A model generated the notes under the pieces. That model did no database searches and had not been told where the DNA came from. It was given only the letters and a program-made list of their open reading frames with translations. DNA of 64,000 nucleotides from Ga0077527 sp964606765 (GTDB taxonomy: Bacteria > Pseudomonadota > Gammaproteobacteria > Burkholderiales > SG8-41): contig CAZSIR010000001.1 of NCBI GenBank assembly GCA_964606765.1, forward strand, positions 1-64,000. Direction: 5' to 3'. A program made the translations under genes and the position numbers. This document shows, piece by piece, positions 41,665-49,897 of the stretch (positions are counted from its first letter, which is position 1; each line of letters starts with the position of its first letter).

Positions 41665-42603
41665 ATGGAAGCCATCATGACCGATGCCTTTTCTGCTGAT
41701 TCAGACCCGATGTTCCACCGCGCCTATGGCGAAATGCTCGACAGTGTTGATGAAACGCTGGAAATGGAGATGGATGAGGACCGGCTCGACGCGGTTGCGG
41801 CGGCTGCGGCCGGGTCCGCCGGCGGGCCCGGGCTCGACCGCAGGATTTATTTCCGCGAGCTTTTCCGCCTGCAGGGCGAGCTGGTCAGGCTGCAGGACTG
41901 GGTGGTCCACAAAAAACTCAAGGTGGTGATCCTGTTCGAGGGGCGCGATGCGGCAGGCAAGGGCGGGGTGATCAAGCGCATCACGCAAAGGCTCAACCCG
42001 CGGATCTGCCGCGTGGTGGCCCTGCCGGCGCCCAACGACCGCGAGCGCACACAATGGTATTTCCAGCGTTATGTCCCGCATCTGCCGGCCGCCGGCGAAA
42101 TCGTGCTGTTCGACCGCAGCTGGTACAACCGCGCGGGAGTCGAGAAGGTCATGGGATTCTGCAGCGAAGAGGAATACGAGGAGTTTTTCCGCACGGTCCC
42201 CGAATTCGAACGCATGCTGCTGCGCTCGGGCATCATCCTGCTCAAATACTGGTTCTCGATCACCGACGAAGAGCAGCACCTGCGCTTCAGGATGCGCATC
42301 CATGATCCGCTGAAGCAGTGGAAACTGAGCCCGATGGACCTCGAGTCGCGCCGGCGCTGGGAGATGTACACCAAGGCCAAGGAAATCATGCTGGCGCGCA
42401 CCAACTTTCCCGACGTGCGCTGGTGGCTGGTCGAGGCCGTGGACAAAAAGCGGGCGCGGCTCAACTGCATGCAGCATATTCTTTCGCAGATACCCTGCGG
42501 CGAAGTGCCGAGGCATGAGATTGCGCTGCCCGAGCGCCAGCGCAATCCGGATTATTCGCGCATGGCCATGCCGCAGGAACTTTACGTGCCCGAAGTGTAT
42601 TGA
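41665..42603 (+). CDS. ppk2: Polyphosphate kinase 2
   Basis: A 312-residue PPK2-family enzyme that transfers phosphate between polyphosphate and nucleotides. It has a P-loop (FEGRDAAGKGGVIKRI, about residues 92-107), the Walker B/lid motif VLFDRSWYNRAGVE and the PPK2 C-terminal block SPMDLESRRRWEMYTKAK. Single-domain, so probably class I or III; the residues I can see do not separate these classes. The start is 41665, or 41677 four codons later. It is expressed alone from its own promoter region. Confidence 0.93.
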   Translation: MEAIMTDAFSADSDPMFHRAYGEMLDSVDETLEMEMDEDRLDAVAAAAAGSAGGPGLDRRIYFRELFRLQGELVRLQDWVVHKKLKVVILFEGRDAAGKGGVIKRITQRLNPRICRVVALPAPNDRERTQWYFQRYVPHLPAAGEIVLFDRSWYNRAGVEKVMGFCSEEEYEEFFRTVPEFERMLLRSGIILLKYWFSITDEEQHLRFRMRIHDPLKQWKLSPMDLESRRRWEMYTKAKEIMLARTNFPDVRWWLVEAVDKKRARLNCMQHILSQIPCGEVPRHEIALPERQRNPDYSRMAMPQELYVPEVY

Positions 42604-42724
42604 TTGCGGCTTGTCCGGCCCGCGGCCGTGTCTGCGCCGCGTCGTGATGCCGGGGCATTACGCATGGACTGCGGCCGACGTAAAATAGGGCCGCCTGTCC
42701 AACCCACCGACCCTGCGGAACCCG

Positions 42725-43141
42725 ATGACCCGATCCTTTGCCCTGCGCATTGCCGCGATGAACGCGATGTACAAACTGCCCGCCAGCGACAAACCCGCCC
42801 TGCCCGAAGACCCGGCGGGACGCCTGACCAAATTCAAGGCGACGCTGATGGACGAGGTGCACGAAATCGACCAGATCGTCGAAATGGTGCAGCGGGGTGC
42901 GCCGCAAACGGAGATACTGACGGCCATGGCCGACCTGCTGGGCGACGTGATTGTCTACTGCCGTTCCGAAGCGCTGAAATACGGCCTGCCGCTGGAGGCG
43001 GTGCTGGACATCATCATGGACAGCAATGAAAGCAAACTCGGCGCCGACGGCAAGCCGATCTACGATGCCAACGGCAAATTCCTCAAAGGCCCCAATTACT
43101 GGAAGCCGGAGCCGAAGATCAAGGCCCTGCTCGAGGGCTGA
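42725..43141 (+). CDS. MazG-superfamily nucleotide pyrophosphohydrolase-like protein
   Basis: A 138-residue all-helical protein with the metal-binding helix FKATLMDEVHEIDQIVEMVQ (acidic residues near 45-53) and MADLLGDVIVYCRSEALKY, as in the MazG/phosphoribosyl-ATP pyrophosphatase superfamily. It would hydrolyse nucleoside triphosphates to monophosphates. A TAAAAT box at 42681-42686 may be its -10 element. It is followed 38 bases later by the DUF1993 gene and probably shares a transcript with it. Confidence 0.75.
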   Translation: MTRSFALRIAAMNAMYKLPASDKPALPEDPAGRLTKFKATLMDEVHEIDQIVEMVQRGAPQTEILTAMADLLGDVIVYCRSEALKYGLPLEAVLDIIMDSNESKLGADGKPIYDANGKFLKGPNYWKPEPKIKALLEG

Positions 43142-43179
43142 ACATCCACCTGATGCAACGAATCCAGAAAGGAATCTCC

Positions 43180-43686
43180 ATGCCCATCACCATGTATGCC
43201 GCCAGCGCGCCGCGTTTCGTGCACATGCTCAACAACCTTTCCGCCCTGCTCGACAAGGCGCAGGCCCATATCGACGCGAAGAAGCTGGATCCGGCGGCGC
43301 TGACCACGGCAAGGCTGTTTCCCGACATGTTTCATCTCGCGCGCCAGATCCAGGTGTGCTGCGACGTATCCAAGGGCGCAGTGGCGCGCCTGGGCGGTGT
43401 TGAGGTGCCGAAGCACGAAGACACCGAGCAGACCATCGCGGAACTCAAGGCGCGCATCGCCAAGACCATCGCTTTCATCAACACCGTGCCGCAGGCTGCC
43501 ATAGACGCCAGCGCCGAGCGCGACATCACCCTGAAACTCGGCAAGCAGGACTACACCTTCAAGGGCATGCAGTACCTGCTCAATTTCGCGCTGCCGAATT
43601 TCCATTTTCATGCCGCGACGGCCTACAACATCCTGCGTCACAACGGGGTGGAACTGATCAAGAAGGATTTCATCGGCAATTTCTAG
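43180..43686 (+). CDS. DUF1993 family protein
   Basis: A 168-residue helical protein of the DUF1993 family (start MPITMYAASAPRFVHMLNNL, then ARLFPDMFHLARQIQVCCDV and LPNFHFHAATAYNILRHNGV). The family resembles the DinB four-helix fold with possible metal His residues (FHFHAAT). Function is unknown. The ATG at 43180, behind AGAAAGGAATCTCC, is preferred to 43153. The stop is two bases before the carboxypeptidase start at 43689. Confidence 0.85.
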   Translation: MPITMYAASAPRFVHMLNNLSALLDKAQAHIDAKKLDPAALTTARLFPDMFHLARQIQVCCDVSKGAVARLGGVEVPKHEDTEQTIAELKARIAKTIAFINTVPQAAIDASAERDITLKLGKQDYTFKGMQYLLNFALPNFHFHAATAYNILRHNGVELIKKDFIGNF

Positions 43687-43688
43687 AA

Positions 43689-45194
43689 ATGCCCGGCATG
43701 AGCGCGCCCGCCGTCCCGTACTACACCGAACTGACCCGGGTTTACGCCCGGCTTTACCGCTACAGCCACCTCTCGGCCATCGTCGGCTGGGACCGCAATG
43801 CGATGATGCCGGCCGGCGGCAACGAGGCGCGTGCAGCGGCGGAGGCGGAACTTTCAGCGCTGATCCATCGAACGCGCACCGATCCGCGGCTGGTGACCTG
43901 GCTGAAGGCTGCGCAAGCCGAGTCGCTGGATGACATCGCGCGCGCCAACCTGCGCGAAATCCGCCGCGACTGGCGCGATGCCAATGCGCTGCCGGAATCA
44001 CTGGTTGAAGCCAAAACGCTGGCAGGCGCCCGTTGCGAGCACGCCTGGCGCAAACAGCGCGCCGCCAACGACTGGAAGGGTTTCCTCGAAAACTTCCGTG
44101 AAGTGGTGAAGCTGGCGCGGCAGGAAGCGCAGCTGCTGGCGGAGGACACGGGCCTGTCGCGTTACGACGCGCTGATGGACCGTTTTGAACCCGGCGTGCG
44201 CGCGGCTGACATCGATCATATCTTTGGCAATGTCAAACAGTGGCTGCCCGAGCTCATCAACCGCGTACTGGCGAAGCAGGCGGCCGAGCCGGTCGTCCTT
44301 CCCGCGGGGCCGTTTCCGGTGCCGGCGCAGCGCGCCCTTAACCGGGAGGTGATGACGCTGCTCGGTTTTGATTTCACCGCGGGGCGGCTTGATGAAAGCG
44401 CCCATCCCTTCAGCGGCGGCGTGCCGGAGGATGTGCGACTGACCACGCGTTACAGCGAAACTGATTTCACGCGCAGCCTGCTCGGCACCATCCACGAAAC
44501 CGGGCATGCGCGCTATGAGCAGAACCTGCCGCGCGCCTGGCTCGGGCAACCGGTGGGCACCGCGCGCTCCTATGGCCTGCATGAAAGCCAAAGCCTCTCT
44601 TTCGAAATGCAGCTCGCACGCGGCCGCGCTTTTGCCGGCCTGCTGGCGCCGCTGCTGAAAAAAAATTTTGGCGACCAGCCGGCATTTGAGCCCGGCAACC
44701 TGCATCTTCTGTGGACGCGCGTGAAACGCGGCTTCATCCGTGTCGATGCCGACGAGGCGACCTATCCCGCCCATGTCATCCTGCGCTACGAAATCGAGCG
44801 CGCGCTGGTGGAGGGCGACATCGAGGCCGAAGACATTCCGGCGCTGTGGGACGAAAAAATGCAGGCCCTGCTCGGGCTGGATACCCGCGGCAACTACAGG
44901 GACGGCTGTTTGCAGGACGTGCACTGGACTGAAGGCGCATTCGGTTATTTTCCCAGCTACACCCTGGGCGCCATGTACGCCGCTCAGTGGTTTGCGACGA
45001 TGCGGCAGAAGATGCCCGATCTGGATGCGCGCATCGCCGCGGGCGACCTCGGCGCCGTGTTCCGGTGGCTGGAAGACAACATCTGGTCACAGGCCAGCCT
45101 GTGGGAAACGCCGGAACTGGTGCGCCGCGCCAGCGGCGAAGCCCTGAATCCGCAGCATTTCCGCAAACATCTGGAAACGCGCTACCTCGGCTGA
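43689..45194 (+). CDS. Carboxypeptidase Taq family (M32) metallocarboxypeptidase
   Basis: A 501-residue M32 peptidase that removes C-terminal residues using a divalent metal. The zinc motif HETGH is at H269-H273 (TIHETGHARYEQ), with the family marker GLHESQSLSFEMQ after it and a Glu ligand within that helix. DVHWTEGAFGYFPSYTLGAM near the C-terminus is also typical. Translation is probably coupled to DUF1993, since the start is two bases past that stop. A second ATG at 43698 is possible. Confidence 0.93.
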   Translation: MPGMSAPAVPYYTELTRVYARLYRYSHLSAIVGWDRNAMMPAGGNEARAAAEAELSALIHRTRTDPRLVTWLKAAQAESLDDIARANLREIRRDWRDANALPESLVEAKTLAGARCEHAWRKQRAANDWKGFLENFREVVKLARQEAQLLAEDTGLSRYDALMDRFEPGVRAADIDHIFGNVKQWLPELINRVLAKQAAEPVVLPAGPFPVPAQRALNREVMTLLGFDFTAGRLDESAHPFSGGVPEDVRLTTRYSETDFTRSLLGTIHETGHARYEQNLPRAWLGQPVGTARSYGLHESQSLSFEMQLARGRAFAGLLAPLLKKNFGDQPAFEPGNLHLLWTRVKRGFIRVDADEATYPAHVILRYEIERALVEGDIEAEDIPALWDEKMQALLGLDTRGNYRDGCLQDVHWTEGAFGYFPSYTLGAMYAAQWFATMRQKMPDLDARIAAGDLGAVFRWLEDNIWSQASLWETPELVRRASGEALNPQHFRKHLETRYLG

Positions 45195-45279
45195 TCCGGA
45201 CCGGCCGGGCTTCAGCACCACGAAACGGGATCCTGTGATCCCGTTTTTCATGGGCGCGCACGTTACCGCAGCTTACGTT

Positions 45280-45296
45280 TGTAACGATTGTTTACA
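45280..45296. promoter_or_regulatory. TGTAA/TTACA inverted repeat upstream of the Spy-like gene
   Basis: TGTAACGATTGTTTACA has 5-bp inverted arms with a 7-bp spacer, 97 bases before the Spy-like ATG. The half-sites and spacing resemble OmpR-family response-regulator sites. A related box (46005-46022) precedes the next gene. Confidence 0.45.
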
Positions 45297-45393
45297 CATC
45301 CATCCGGAACGGCAACTGCAATCACCCGCTCTCATGAACAGAGCCGCCCATGTCGGGCGGACAGAACATTGTTCAAACACTCTGGAGGTCCAA

Positions 45394-45921
45394 ATGAACA
45401 AGAGAATGATGACTGCATTGATTGCCGCCGGATTTGTCACAGCCGCACCGCTGAGCATGGCGCAAACCGCCAGCCCGGCCCCCGGGACGCCCCATGGTCA
45501 CCACGCGCAGCGCTTTCACCAGGGCAAGCAGGCATTCAGCCTGCCGAGCGAGCGCGCGGAAGCGCGTCTTGCGTACGTCAAGACGGCGCTGAAAATCACC
45601 GATGCACAGCAGGCGCAATGGGAGGCTTATGCCGGCGTGGTGCGCAAGCAGGCAAAGGAGGCTGATGCGCGGATGCAGGCGCATCGCGCAAAAATGACGG
45701 CCGGTGCCGAACGCAAACGCCCCAACGCCATTGAGCGGCTGGAGCGCCAGCAGGCCTTCATGGCCGCGGCTTCGGTGCGCATCGGTGAGCGCCTCGCCGT
45801 GCAGAAACCGCTTTACGCCGCGCTGTCGGCGGAACAGCAGCAGATTGCCGACAAGGTCCTGGCGAGCCGCGGCGGCAAACGCGGCGGTCATGGCCGGCAT
45901 GGCGGTTTCGGCAGGGCGTAA
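45394..45921 (+). CDS. Spy/CpxP-like periplasmic LTXXQ-motif protein
   Basis: A 175-residue exported protein (signal peptide ending APLSMAQ). The mature helical part has two LTxxQ-like elements (ITDAQQAQWEAYA near residue 67 and LSAEQQQIADKVL near 145) and a His/Gly-rich end (GGHGRHGGFG). CpxP/Spy proteins are periplasmic chaperones induced by envelope or metal stress; the His-rich tail could bind metal. The ATG at 45394 follows TGGAGGTCCAA. A strong terminator follows. Confidence 0.8.
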   Translation: MNKRMMTALIAAGFVTAAPLSMAQTASPAPGTPHGHHAQRFHQGKQAFSLPSERAEARLAYVKTALKITDAQQAQWEAYAGVVRKQAKEADARMQAHRAKMTAGAERKRPNAIERLERQQAFMAAASVRIGERLAVQKPLYAALSAEQQQIADKVLASRGGKRGGHGRHGGFGRA

Positions 45922-45945
45922 ACACTGTCGCCGTGCGGCAACACA

Positions 45946-45977
45946 AACGGGGACAGCCCAGGCTGTCCCCGTTTTTA
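45946..45977 (+). terminator. Rho-independent terminator after the Spy-like gene
   Basis: AACGGGGACAGCC (45946-45958) pairs with GGCTGTCCCCGTT (45961-45973), followed by TTTATT. The stem is 13 bp with no mismatch. Confidence 0.92.
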
Positions 45978-46004
45978 TTGCAGATCTGCAGCCTTTACCC
46001 GGAC

Positions 46005-46022
46005 TGTTAACAAACTCTTACA
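46005..46022. promoter_or_regulatory. Second TGTAA...TTGTTnACA-like box
   Basis: Read on the minus strand it is TGTAAGAGTTTGTTAACA, close to the inverted repeat at 45280 (TGTAACGATTGTTTACA). It is about 90 bases before the small lipoprotein gene at 46113. Confidence 0.35.
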
Positions 46023-46112
46023 AAATCCTGCGCGACAGCGCCTGGCGCCGCAGGTCCAATAGGCACAAGAAACGAACATGGAATGAACAAGGGCAACAAC
46101 GGCAAGGAGGAC

Positions 46113-46361
46113 ATGCAGATGAACGCTTCAATCAAAGTACTCGCTGCGGCAGGCACACTCGCTGCGCTGAGCGGTTGCGTGGCGGTTCCCGTCGTCGATG
46201 CCGGCTATTACGAGCCCGCACCCGCCGTGGTGCATGTGCCGCCGCCCCTGGTCTACGGGCCGCGGTTTTATTACGGCCCCCCGGCCTATTACGGCCCCTC
46301 GGTCCGCTTCGGTGTTTACGGCGGCCGCGGCCATTACCACGGCGGGCGGCGTTGGCGCTGA
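46113..46361 (+). CDS. Small Tyr/Pro/Gly-rich lipoprotein, unknown
   Basis: An 82-residue protein with a lipobox (LSGC in LAALSGCVAV) and a mature part rich in Tyr, Pro, Gly and His (YYGPPAYYGPSVRFGVYGG, HYHGGRRW). The start is the ATG at 46113 behind AAGGAGGAC; the ATG six bases later is equally open. It resembles small surface or virulence-factor-type lipoproteins of unknown role. It lies 40 bases before another Tyr-rich exported protein and likely belongs to its operon. Confidence 0.65.
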   Translation: MQMNASIKVLAAAGTLAALSGCVAVPVVDAGYYEPAPAVVHVPPPLVYGPRFYYGPPAYYGPSVRFGVYGGRGHYHGGRRWR

Positions 46362-46401
46362 TGCGTCATCGCCCGGCCGTTGATTGCAGAGGAGGATAAA
46401 A

Positions 46402-47421
46402 ATGCGCAAGGCACTCATTGCATTGTCAGCACTGTCGCTGCTGGCGGGCTCGGCTGTACCGGCCATGGCCCAGGTCGGGGTCACCATTTCGATTCCCGGC
46501 GTCAGCATCGGCATTCACCAGCCGGCCTATCCGGAACTCGTGCTGGTCCCCGGTTATCCGGTGTATTACGCGCCGCATGTGCCGGCCAACTACTTTTTTT
46601 ATGACGGCCTGTACTGGGTGTACCAGAACGATCGCTGGTATGCGAGTTCCTGGTACAACGGCCCCTGGGATCTGATCGATCCCGATGATGTGCCGCTGTT
46701 CGTGCTGCGGGTGCCGGTGGGTTACTACCTGCACCCCCCCGTGTATTTCAGCGGCTGGGTGGTTACTGCGCCGCCGCGCTGGGATCTGTATTGGGGGCCG
46801 CGCTGGGCGCAGCATCGCCACGGCTGGAATCACTGGGACCATCACGCGATTCCCGCGCCAGCGCCCCTGCCGGCCTACCAGCGCGACTATGCCGGCGAGC
46901 GGTATCCGCGGCCCGATTACCAGCGTGTGATCCGCAGCGAACACTATCGCTACCAGTCACGGGACAACATGGTGCGCCGCCATGAGCCGGGACCGCAGCG
47001 CCAGCACGAGCGCGAGGAGCCGCGCCGTTCCGAGGCGATGCAGGTATTGCCGGCACAGCGCACAGCAGTGGCGCAGGAGCAGCGTCCCCAGCCGCGCCAG
47101 CAACCGGAATACCGGGCACAGCCTGAAGTCCGGCCGCAACGGGATGACCAGCACGCACAGACGCCGCGCCGCGAGCATCGCGAACGGGAGCAGGCGCCGC
47201 GTGCGGAAGGAATGCAGGTGCTGCCGCAGCAACGCGCCGAAATCCTGCAGCAGCGGCAACAGCAGCAGGAGCGGCAGCCGATGCAGCAGCGCCAGGAACA
47301 AACCCCGCGCGCGCAGCAGGCGCCAAGGCCGCAGCAGGCGGGCCGCGGCCCGTCGCCCCGCGCCGAAGCACAGCCGTTCCGCGGCAACGGCGAACGGCGC
47401 GGGGGACAGGGCCGGCAGTAG
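46402..47421 (+). CDS. Exported Tyr/Trp-rich protein with Gln/Arg-rich C-terminal half, unknown
   Basis: A 339-residue protein with a signal peptide (LIALSALSLLAGSAVPAMAQ). Residues about 30-160 are aromatic-rich (GYPVYYAPHVPANYFFYDGL, YWVYQNDRWYASSWYNGPW), a pattern known from YXWY-type envelope proteins. From about 200 the sequence becomes Gln/Arg/Pro-rich and repetitive (two MQVLPxQR units, QQRQQQQERQPMQQRQEQ) and is probably disordered. No named family with a known role is recognised. The ATG at 46402 follows AGAGGAGGAT. Confidence 0.65.
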   Translation: MRKALIALSALSLLAGSAVPAMAQVGVTISIPGVSIGIHQPAYPELVLVPGYPVYYAPHVPANYFFYDGLYWVYQNDRWYASSWYNGPWDLIDPDDVPLFVLRVPVGYYLHPPVYFSGWVVTAPPRWDLYWGPRWAQHRHGWNHWDHHAIPAPAPLPAYQRDYAGERYPRPDYQRVIRSEHYRYQSRDNMVRRHEPGPQRQHEREEPRRSEAMQVLPAQRTAVAQEQRPQPRQQPEYRAQPEVRPQRDDQHAQTPRREHREREQAPRAEGMQVLPQQRAEILQQRQQQQERQPMQQRQEQTPRAQQAPRPQQAGRGPSPRAEAQPFRGNGERRGGQGRQ

Positions 47422-47502
47422 TCGGGCGGCGTTGGCCTTGAGGGCGAGGCGCGTTAAGATTCATGCCTCGTGCCGGACCACCCGGCACCCTCAGGAGGCT
47501 GC

Positions 47503-47721
47503 ATGGAAACCCTCTACAAGTGGCGCGTGCAGGAAAAAGACCGGCTTGGCCGGCTGCGCTGGCGCATCGTCAAGTCACCGATGAGCGAAGACACGGCGCG
47601 TTTCTGGGCCGCGAACAACAACAGGATCATCGAGCGCGTTGATCTGCCGGTGACCGGACAGCAGGGATCGCCGGTGATGACGGAAGCCGCCGGCTGGTTG
47701 ACGGCGACGCGGCGGAACTAG
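47503..47721 (+). CDS. Small conserved-looking protein, unknown
   Basis: A 72-residue protein starting METLYKWRVQEKDRLGRLRW, a compact basic/aromatic start, with FWAANNNRIIERVD in the middle. The ATG at 47503 follows CAGGAGGCTGC, a strong site, which supports a real gene. I do not recognise a family. It is 55 bases before the next gene. Confidence 0.55.
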   Translation: METLYKWRVQEKDRLGRLRWRIVKSPMSEDTARFWAANNNRIIERVDLPVTGQQGSPVMTEAAGWLTATRRN

Positions 47722-47776
47722 CGTTGCATCAACGACGTTGCGGAAATGACCGCCCGGACTCAGGCGGCCGGACTCC

Positions 47777-48727
47777 ATGAGGGATGATCTGCGGAGAATC
47801 CTGGTCGCAGGCGGGTTGCTGGCGGCGATTGCTGCCGTGGTTCCGGCCTTTGCACAGAACGCGCCCGTCAAGCCGGCGCCGGAACTGCCCGGCAGCCCGG
47901 CGCTGCGTGAAGAACTCACGGTACAGGGGAAAATCTATCAAAGCCGGGGCGAGGTGCTGCCTGTCGAATATGTCATCGATCGTTCGCTGATCTCGTACTC
48001 CATTTCACTGTTGCCCGGATTTGACCGTTCGCTGGCCGAACTCGGCCCCGGAGACCGTTGGCTGGATATCGGTGCCGGTGAAGGCCAGGCGGTGCTGGAT
48101 TATTACGGCGCGCGATACGATGCCATGCACCGCGAAGGCCAGGACCGGCGTGGCAGCAAGGCGCAGGCCGTGGCTGTTTCCATCGAAGACCGGCGCACGG
48201 ACGAATGGCATCAGACGGCGGGGGCCCTGGAGCCGGGAAAAATAAAATACCTGTTCGGCAAGCCGCTGCGCCGCTACACGGCGGAGGAATTGGGCAGATT
48301 CAATCTGGCAAGCGATGTTTACGGCGGGTTTTCGTACACCCCCAATCTTTCCGGATTCATGGAGAAGGTGCTCTCGAGCCTGCAGCTGAACGGCAGTTTT
48401 TACACGCTGCTGATAGACGTCCATCCGGAGAACTGGATCAACAACAAGCCGGCGAGCCCGCGCTCCGGATTCCAGACCGAAATCATCCATGCCGACGGTT
48501 CCGAAATGAAAGTCTGCGCCTGGCTCAGGCGCATCAGCTGCGTGCAGGTGACCTGCGAGCAGGAGGCGAAATGGGATACGCCGATCGAGCGTTACCAGAT
48601 CCGCAAAACCTGTGACGAGGTCAGTGTGCCGGCGCTCACCCCGGTGTATTTCAGGGCCGGCACCCCGCCGGCGCGGCAATTCCGTATCGGCGCATCTTCA
48701 GCCGGCCCGGGCAGCGCAGCGCGCTGA
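47777..48727 (+). CDS. Exported protein with a SAM-methyltransferase-like motif, unknown
   Basis: A 316-residue protein. Residues 1-28 look like a signal peptide (ILVAGGLLAAIAAVVPAFAQ), which would place it in the periplasm. Residues 93-104 (DRWLDIGAGEGQ) match motif I of class I SAM methyltransferases, and a later helix-strand (FMEKVLSSLQLNGSFYTLLI) fits the fold. Several Cys are clustered at the end (VCAWLRRISCVQVTCEQEAK and a fourth in RKTCDE). A SAM-dependent enzyme outside the cytoplasm would be odd, so either the signal is not cleaved or the fold has another use. Confidence 0.55.
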   Translation: MRDDLRRILVAGGLLAAIAAVVPAFAQNAPVKPAPELPGSPALREELTVQGKIYQSRGEVLPVEYVIDRSLISYSISLLPGFDRSLAELGPGDRWLDIGAGEGQAVLDYYGARYDAMHREGQDRRGSKAQAVAVSIEDRRTDEWHQTAGALEPGKIKYLFGKPLRRYTAEELGRFNLASDVYGGFSYTPNLSGFMEKVLSSLQLNGSFYTLLIDVHPENWINNKPASPRSGFQTEIIHADGSEMKVCAWLRRISCVQVTCEQEAKWDTPIERYQIRKTCDEVSVPALTPVYFRAGTPPARQFRIGASSAGPGSAAR

Positions 48728-48740
48728 GCGGGCGGCCATC

Positions 48741-49706
48741 TCATTTTTTCTGCGGGTCCACGAAGCGGCCCTGCGCGATGCCCTCTGCGTAGCTGGCCCA
48801 GGCGTAGTCGAGCTTTTGCGTCGCGGCCAGGCTGAAAGCGGCCGAGGTCAGGGCGCTGACAAAAGTCATCTGCAGCGCTTCACTGACGTCCGGATCGACG
48901 CCGGCATTCTGCAGCGCGGTTTCCGAGGGGTACTGGGCGTCTTCATGCGTGGCGCCCTTGATCGAAATTTCCGCGGCATCGCTGCGCAGGTACTGAAAAA
49001 AATACTCGCGATAGCGCACCGGGGAAAGCTCCTCGTCGGCGGCCAGCAGCATCACGGGTTTGCGGATCTTCTGCAGGAAGTCGGGCGCGGCGTTGCCGAA
49101 CAGCGCGGCATCAAGCAGTATGCCGCCCGCGACCGGGATGCCCTGCGCCATCGCCACGGTCACGGCATAGGCGCCGAAGGAGTGGCCGACGAGGATGATG
49201 CGGTTTGCGTCGATCCGGCTGTCGAGCACGGCCGGCGAGCGGTGGATGAAATTGACAATGCGTGCGAGCATTCTGCCGTTTGCATCCCAGGGTCCGGTTT
49301 TGGGCAGTTGCAATGCCATGGCATGCATGCCCCAGGACGCCACATGCAGCGCCTGCCTGGCATGGGCTTCCTTGGATACTTCATGACCATGCAGGAAAAT
49401 CACCAGCGGCGCTTTTTCCGCCGGTGATGCCAGATAGAGGTCCGCCCGGACGCGTTCCTTCACCGCCGGCCGCAGTTCGCGGTTCTTGCGCACGCTCACC
49501 TCGAACGGACCTTGCGCGCGGAGCTGCTCCAGACCGGGATTCTTCTCCAGCAGCCGTTGCTGCAGTTCACTGAAAGTCCGGGGCTCGGCTGCCGTCGCGG
49601 CCGCCAGCGGCAGCAAGGCGATGATGCAGGACAGCGTGCATCTGAAAAGAGTCGTGAACCGGGTCACAGATGACTTCCGTAAGGGTAATAATGCATCAAG
49701 GCACAT
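48741..49706 (-). CDS. Exported alpha/beta-hydrolase
   Basis: A 321-residue protein with an N-terminal hydrophobic segment (TLSCIIALLPLAAATAAEP, cleavage near residue 41). The alpha/beta-hydrolase nucleophile elbow is GHSFGAY, preceded by the oxyanion-type VIFLHGHEVS. The acid and His are probably in the C-terminal third (ATHED is a His candidate). Substrate unknown; an esterase or dipeptidyl-type function is possible. It converges on the methyltransferase-like gene. Confidence 0.8.
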   Translation of the reverse strand: MCLDALLPLRKSSVTRFTTLFRCTLSCIIALLPLAAATAAEPRTFSELQQRLLEKNPGLEQLRAQGPFEVSVRKNRELRPAVKERVRADLYLASPAEKAPLVIFLHGHEVSKEAHARQALHVASWGMHAMALQLPKTGPWDANGRMLARIVNFIHRSPAVLDSRIDANRIILVGHSFGAYAVTVAMAQGIPVAGGILLDAALFGNAAPDFLQKIRKPVMLLAADEELSPVRYREYFFQYLRSDAAEISIKGATHEDAQYPSETALQNAGVDPDVSEALQMTFVSALTSAAFSLAATQKLDYAWASYAEGIAQGRFVDPQKK

Positions 49707-49897
49707 CCGGACGAAGCGATGTCTATACTAAACCACAGGCATGAGGGTTGTGGCCGGGAAAATCGGCGGGCATGGATGCAGGCAAAATCATCCTGCCTGT
49801 GTCAGCGTCGATGCGTTGCGCGCCGGACCGGCGCCTCGCTTGTGAGCAGCATGAACCGGCATGAACCAATCCGTCTGTCCGTCATCGAGGATCGTGA

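Noticed and set aside
47041..47300. Repeats in the Gln/Arg-rich region as a possible CRISPR or satellite array
   Set aside because: Units are irregular and keep the reading frame; they reflect low-complexity protein sequence.
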